From assembly GCF_000003815.2 (NCBI RefSeq), contig NC_049982.1, positions 20,924,737 to 20,988,736 of the forward strand: a stretch of DNA of 64,000 nt. Direction: 5' to 3'. Shown here piece by piece: positions 60,901 through 64,000 of the stretch. The stretch is from Branchiostoma floridae (Eukaryota > Chordata > Leptocardii > Amphioxiformes > Branchiostomatidae). The stretch's first letter is position 1. The number at the start of each line of letters is the position of its first letter. A program made the position numbers and the translations under genes. The notes under the pieces were generated by a model. That model ran no database searches and was not told where the DNA came from. It saw only the letters and a list, made by a program, of their open reading frames with translations.

Positions 60901-63900
60901 CCGTGCGGGCAAGAGCTGGACCGTGCGGGCCGGAGCTGGAGTTTAACGGGGGTGCTCTTGTGGTAGCAGGAAATGGACTTTTCGCGGTGGTTTTAAGTTG
61001 ATGGTAGCCCCATAGACTGCAGTCTCATACTTTAATAGAAAAATGTTCACTGTGGTTTTAATTTCGTGGTGAAGTGGTCACAGGAAGGGCATGAAACAGT
61101 GGGTCCTTCTTATGACTTATAACTTTCATTTGTACTGATTATTTTATCAGAGGTATTGATATTTGCAAGTGCAAGCAAATATGAAATGTGAGATTATTTC
61201 CTCTTAGGTGNNNNNNNNNNNNNNNNNNNNNNNNNNNNNNNNNNNNNNNNNNNNNNNNNNNNNNNNNNNNNNNNNNNNNNNNNNNNNNNNNNNNNNNNNN
61301 NNNNNNNNNNTTCGTGTTGGTCAGCACGAGCTAGTCTTCCTGGAGGGTAACCATGACAACAGTATGAATGACAGCAGTGATGATGTCCCAGATGATGTCA
61401 TTGAGGATGTGTCGTGCAAGTCCTCCAACATGTACAGCTGGGATTACTACGAGGAGGACAGCCTGACCAGCATCAAAGTGTCTGTACCTGACGGGGTGGT
61501 GTCTGCTGTCAGACATGACAGACCAGACAAGGTCATCTGGAAATACAAGGTCAGGGCTAGGCATATGAAGAGTAATCGTCTTGCTAAGTGTGGTGGAAAT
61601 GCTTATTTACTAGTTGTACAAGGTTGTTTAGGTCATGCTTGAAAAAGGTTAGGGGTCAGGCTGACAGAATGTTTTGAGTCAGTTGAGGAATGGTCTAGCT
61701 CAAGCTGATGGAAAGTAAGGTTACAGGAGTTGACCTTGTGGCAGGAGGAAGGCAGGATATTTATATGTCTGTTTCACCACCCCTCTACAGTTTGCCAGCC
61801 CTGTGGCAGCAGCATGGACCCTGGAGGATGGTGAGCTGCTGTCTGTCAGTCTGTTTGACCACACCCATGTTCCTGCCCTAACCTCTGAGGATCAGACCCT
61901 CCCTCCTTGAGATGTCACACAGCCTGCTATGTACCTGGGTAGGTCAAGTTAGCTTGTACATGGTGGCTCAGCAACTGGTAATGTTTTACATTGTATTCAA
62001 GGATTAGAGAATATGTCATACTCAATGAGGGTTTCATGAGTGAGTTAGTAAGTGGGCGGTGACATGTCAGGGCTCGAGATATCACATGCACATGCAAGTT
62101 TGTGCATGTCGAATTGGTGTGGTGCAAATTGAATTTCGGTCCCTGCATGTCCATCAAAATCCTGACATTGAGTATTGTGTAGAGTAGAAAACTATAAACT
62201 AACATTACCCTCCTCTCACCAGGTGTGCACAATGGCCAAATGTATGTCCAGCTGTCATCCAAGATGGCTGCTGAGGTAGACATGGTGGCTAAAGCTAAAC
62301 TCCTCATGGACAAGAAACTGCCCATGGCCATTCCTAGGTAGGTGCTTTTAATTTGTGTACATTGGTACTGTACATAAAGTATAATCAATGAAAAAGGGAT
62401 CTGAAGACTAGTCGGAAATACTGTCAAAACTGTGCAAAAAGACAACTCATGGGACTGATAGAAATTGGTCAATGTAGACAGATGGTCACTTCAGACAGGA
62501 TACAGGATTTGTTATGATTGTGTCTATGGGAAAATTATAGAAGGAACCATCAAAAAGTTGTCACATTAGCCAGATGATCTTTATGTAGAGGTGACTTGTA
62601 CAGGTTTCAGTGTATCTTACTTTGCTTCTAGGGTGTCATGGAGACCATACCTGGCAACCTCTGACACCAGGACACCCATCCTGCTGACCGGTGGACAGTC
62701 CCCCCCTCTCCTGACCTATGAACCCGACTTGGACAGGCCACCCATTGACCATCCCACAGGCAACGTGGACTATCCCTATGGTTAGTAATTTTGTGTCGTT
62801 GCTATTTTCACTGTACGTAAAGGCGGAATTTTGGTGAGCTCTTTGACAATATTGCTGTAACTTGCCATATTAGATATATATGCAACAGATCAAAGTATAA
62901 TTACAATGTCTGTGTATGTCTGCCTGTACAGACAATGGGTATTACCTGTTTTCGGATGACCCAAACTGCTGTCCACTAGAGGAGGCAAAGGAAAGACATA
63001 GGAGGAGCGTGGAGCAGAACTCTTCATCTAACAAAAAACTTGTGGTGGAGGATGACATTGTTGTACAGGTGCTCAGCTGGTGGTAAGAGCAGTCCAGTTT
63101 TTAAAGTTCACAGGGATCTAGTTTTTCAGAAGAATGGAAATGGTGTGGGGTAGGTGGGCAGAAAAGACAGAATAATCATTTTTGCGGTGGTTTGAACATT
63201 GTGGTACAGAGTGGTCACATAAAAAGTGCAAACACGAAACCTCTGCAAATAATTGAAGTGACAGGTTAGGTGGGTCTCCCTATTGGAATGTCACAGAAAA
63301 TTCGTTCCCTTATCTCCCTTTACCTTCCATTATATAGTCATAATGAATATGTTGGACATGCATGTACCTGGTATGTGATCCGGCTACTTTACTAGTGCAC
63401 TATATAGATTAGATTCCATGGATTGTAAGGGGGTTTAAAGCCCAGGGTCAGCAACAGCTTGGACATGTTGTAAGGAATTGTATTCATCATTTCAGATAGT
63501 GACGTAAAGTTGGTGGCCTGTGGCTTTGGAGCATAACTTAGCCAATTGAAACCTTCAGGTGGTAATGAAACTTTTGCCTGGGTACCATCCTTTTTCTACC
63601 GGGCTTGTAGCAAGTGCAAGGAGCCTGAGTAGAAATAGGGTGGAATCCCAGGCTAACCAAACCTCTGTACATAAAATGAAGAGCACACTTATTGCAAAGA
63701 TTAGGGTGTGCCTGACTGAAAACATGAGCTGTAGGAAGACCTCATTGCACTACTAGCTATTTAAAAAAGCATCACATTTCACCTCAATTGAGGGTGACAA
63801 AAGAAGAAGGGCTGAGTTGAAATGTAGATGATGTTTGTCTGTTGTCCTCCAGGCAGGAGATAGTGGCCATCAGCGTCGTCACATCTGGCATCATACTGCT

Positions 63901-64000
63901 CTTCCAGAACTTCAGGAAAAAAGACATGAAGGTGAGGGAGGCTGATAATGCATGCAAAGCGACTTTAATGTCATGGACTTGTAGGTATGAAGCTTTTCAT
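54983..64000 (+). CDS. EIF2AK3: PERK (eIF2-alpha kinase 3), 5' part: signal peptide, luminal sensor, transmembrane segment
   Basis: ER transmembrane stress sensor whose cytosolic kinase phosphorylates eIF2-alpha. Exons: 54983-55206, 56478-56610, 57047-57244, 59023-59181, 61208-61549 (with N gap), 61791-61938 (or to 61830), 62223-62337, 62632-62780, 62932-63082, 63853-63931, then onward. The start is ATG 54983: MGPSLVRLSLLAASACLALL opens a signal peptide to about residue 30, then an acidic linker. Luminal beta-propeller landmarks: VLVSTLDGKISALD, PSLDGGLFQWDGESLEAVPF, DDTMLVGGKETKMFGV, YICTSDGCTNF, IKVSVPDGVVSAV, SPVAAAWTLEDGE, SLFD, YLGVHNGQMYVQ, VSWRPYLATSDTRTPILLTG and YPYDNGYYL. VLSWWQEIVA then ISVVTSGIILLF is the membrane segment, followed by RKK. 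The kinase domain is beyond the window. The long form of exon 61791 contains an in-frame TGA (61908-61910). Confidence 0.95.
55887..56245 (+). repeat. Dispersed repeat, copy 2 (partner at 7275-7650)
   Basis: Same order of blocks as the first copy (GAAGACAACAAGGCCAAAAG, GAACACACTGTCAC, CCCGGATCTA, TTGAACGTACGC), same strand, inside PERK intron 1. Diverged by substitutions and small indels. Confidence 0.7.
57316..58560. mobile_element. TIR element with TTA target duplication (57322-58557), PIF/Harbinger-like
   Basis: Left end GGCCATACCAATTTAATTTG, TTGGTTCTCGGA; right end TCCGAGAACCAACGAATTAA, ATTGGTGTGGCC. About 32 bp of inverted terminus with two or three mismatches. TTA lies directly outside each end (57319-57321 and 58558-58560). 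A poly(A) run (57388-57410) follows the left end and a poly(T) run (58486-58498) precedes the right end. No transposase. The TWA-type 3-bp target suggests PIF/Harbinger. It lies in a PERK intron. Confidence 0.8.
59241..60953. mobile_element. Large foldback element with GC-rich 20-bp repeat arrays at both ends
   Basis: Arms 59241-59737 and 60496-60953 are inverted copies; the right arm lacks about 50 bp near its inner end. The loop (59738-60495) is AT-rich, non-coding sequence. Each arm begins ACCCCCGTTAAACTCCAGCT and carries about seven CGGGCCGGAGCTGGACCGTG-type units (left 59253-59396, right 60806-60943). Flanks are CTCTTC at the left and GCTCTTG at the right, so CTCTT may be part of a target duplication. 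Frames translated through the arrays are repeat artefacts. It lies in the PERK intron after exon 59023-59181. Confidence 0.85.
61079..61123 (+). repeat. Partial duplicate of the PERK exon 4 end and its donor site
   Basis: CACAGGAAGGGCATGAAACA, GTGGGTCCTTCTTATG matches CACAGGAAGGGGATGGAACA, GTGGGTTCATCTTATG at 59158-59196, which is the 3' end of PERK exon 4 plus donor. The two copies bracket the foldback element and MITE fragments. There is no acceptor before the copy, so it is probably not an exon. Confidence 0.7.
61211..61310. other. EIF2AK3: Assembly gap (100 N) inside PERK exon 5
   Basis: Exactly 100 N. TTTCCTCTTAG at 61197-61207 looks like the exon acceptor, and the frame resumes after the gap with RVGQHELVFLEG. 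By comparison with vertebrate PERK only a few residues should lie between exon 4 (ending MEQW) and VGQHEL, so 100 is likely a placeholder length. Confidence 0.9.
61908..61910 (+). other. EIF2AK3: In-frame TGA in PERK luminal exon
   Basis: In the exon starting 61791 the frame reads ...SLFDHTHVPALTSEDQTLPP, TGA, DVTQPAMYLG and joins in phase to VHNGQ at 62223. Coding resemblance to PERK continues on both sides (SLFD before, YLG after). A strong donor at 61831 (GATG|GTGAGC) is also phase 1 and would remove the stop together with 36 codons. Confidence 0.85.
62068..62145. repeat. 78-bp fragment of the CAGGGCTCGA MITE family
   Basis: CAGGGCTCGAGAT at the left, ATTTCGGTCCCTG at the right, with CATGT directly outside each end (62063-62067 and 62146-62150). 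An internally deleted relative of the copies at 5458 and 44130, in a PERK intron. Confidence 0.55.
63576..63653. repeat. 78-bp palindrome, GCCTGGGTACCATCC family
   Basis: GCCTGGGTACCATCCTTTTT, CTACC at the left; the complement of the right end reads GCCTGGGATTCCACCCTATT, TCTAC. Fragments with the same core appear near 24168 and 49148. Lies in the PERK intron before the transmembrane exon. Confidence 0.65.

Noticed and set aside
60762-61001. Repetitive Gly/Pro/Arg-rich frames over the GC-rich array
   Set aside because: All frames are open because the 20-bp unit lacks stops; the mirrored copy at 59241 behaves the same. No independent coding signal.
1-64000. CRISPR arrays, bacterial operons or prophage
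   Set aside because: No spacer-regular repeats or Shine-Dalgarno-led gene clusters. Spliced genes and polymerase III tRNA structure show eukaryotic nuclear DNA.

Overview
The window reads as animal nuclear DNA: GT-AG split genes, one canonical eukaryotic tRNA, very many short inverted-repeat transposons, and genes that keep vertebrate-type protein sequence and order. The best guess is an invertebrate chordate close to amphioxus (Branchiostoma). That is an inference from gene content and repeat style, not something the sequence proves.

Layout. (1) 59-6821 (+): the 3' part of an ALDH18A1 / delta-1-pyrroline-5-carboxylate synthase gene, with a tandemly duplicated exon. (2) 6822-10804: intergenic, no gene seen. 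(3) 10805-33586 (-): a secreted, probably GPI-anchored protein built of six Cu/Zn-SOD-like domains (a copper-only SOD-repeat protein, CSRP). Its signal-peptide exon is cut in two by an 8.34-kb DNA transposon (25210-33549). The transposon has 15-bp identical termini, a 3-bp target duplication and one intronless 1577-codon ORF. (4) 33587-43184: mostly intergenic or intronic, with foldback elements and weak exons of one or two unidentified minus-strand genes. (5) 43185-46322 (-): SNRNP27, seven exons. (6) 46835-46907 (+): tRNA-Arg(CCT). (7) 46963-47686 (-): a compact two-exon gene I do not recognise. (8) 49841-54145 (-): RPIA, nine exons, complete. (9) 54983-64000 (+): EIF2AK3/PERK from its signal peptide through the luminal domain to the transmembrane segment. 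It contains a 100-N gap and an in-frame TGA, and the kinase domain lies beyond the window.

RPIA and PERK are head-to-head with about 840 bp between their start codons. The same neighbours occur on human 2p11.2, so this looks like conserved chordate microsynteny.

The most striking locus is the transposon in the SOD-repeat gene. Removing the element and one copy of the 3-bp duplication (GTA) rejoins a perfect signal-peptide exon with the correct splice phase. That fixes the insertion site to the base and supports a 3-bp rather than a 2-bp duplication. The encoded protein joins N-terminal Cys/His modules, a large central region that may hold the transposase, an XPG/FEN-type nuclease and a tesmin-type CXC cysteine domain. 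This best fits an Academ-like superfamily, but I cannot run the search that would decide whether the family is new.
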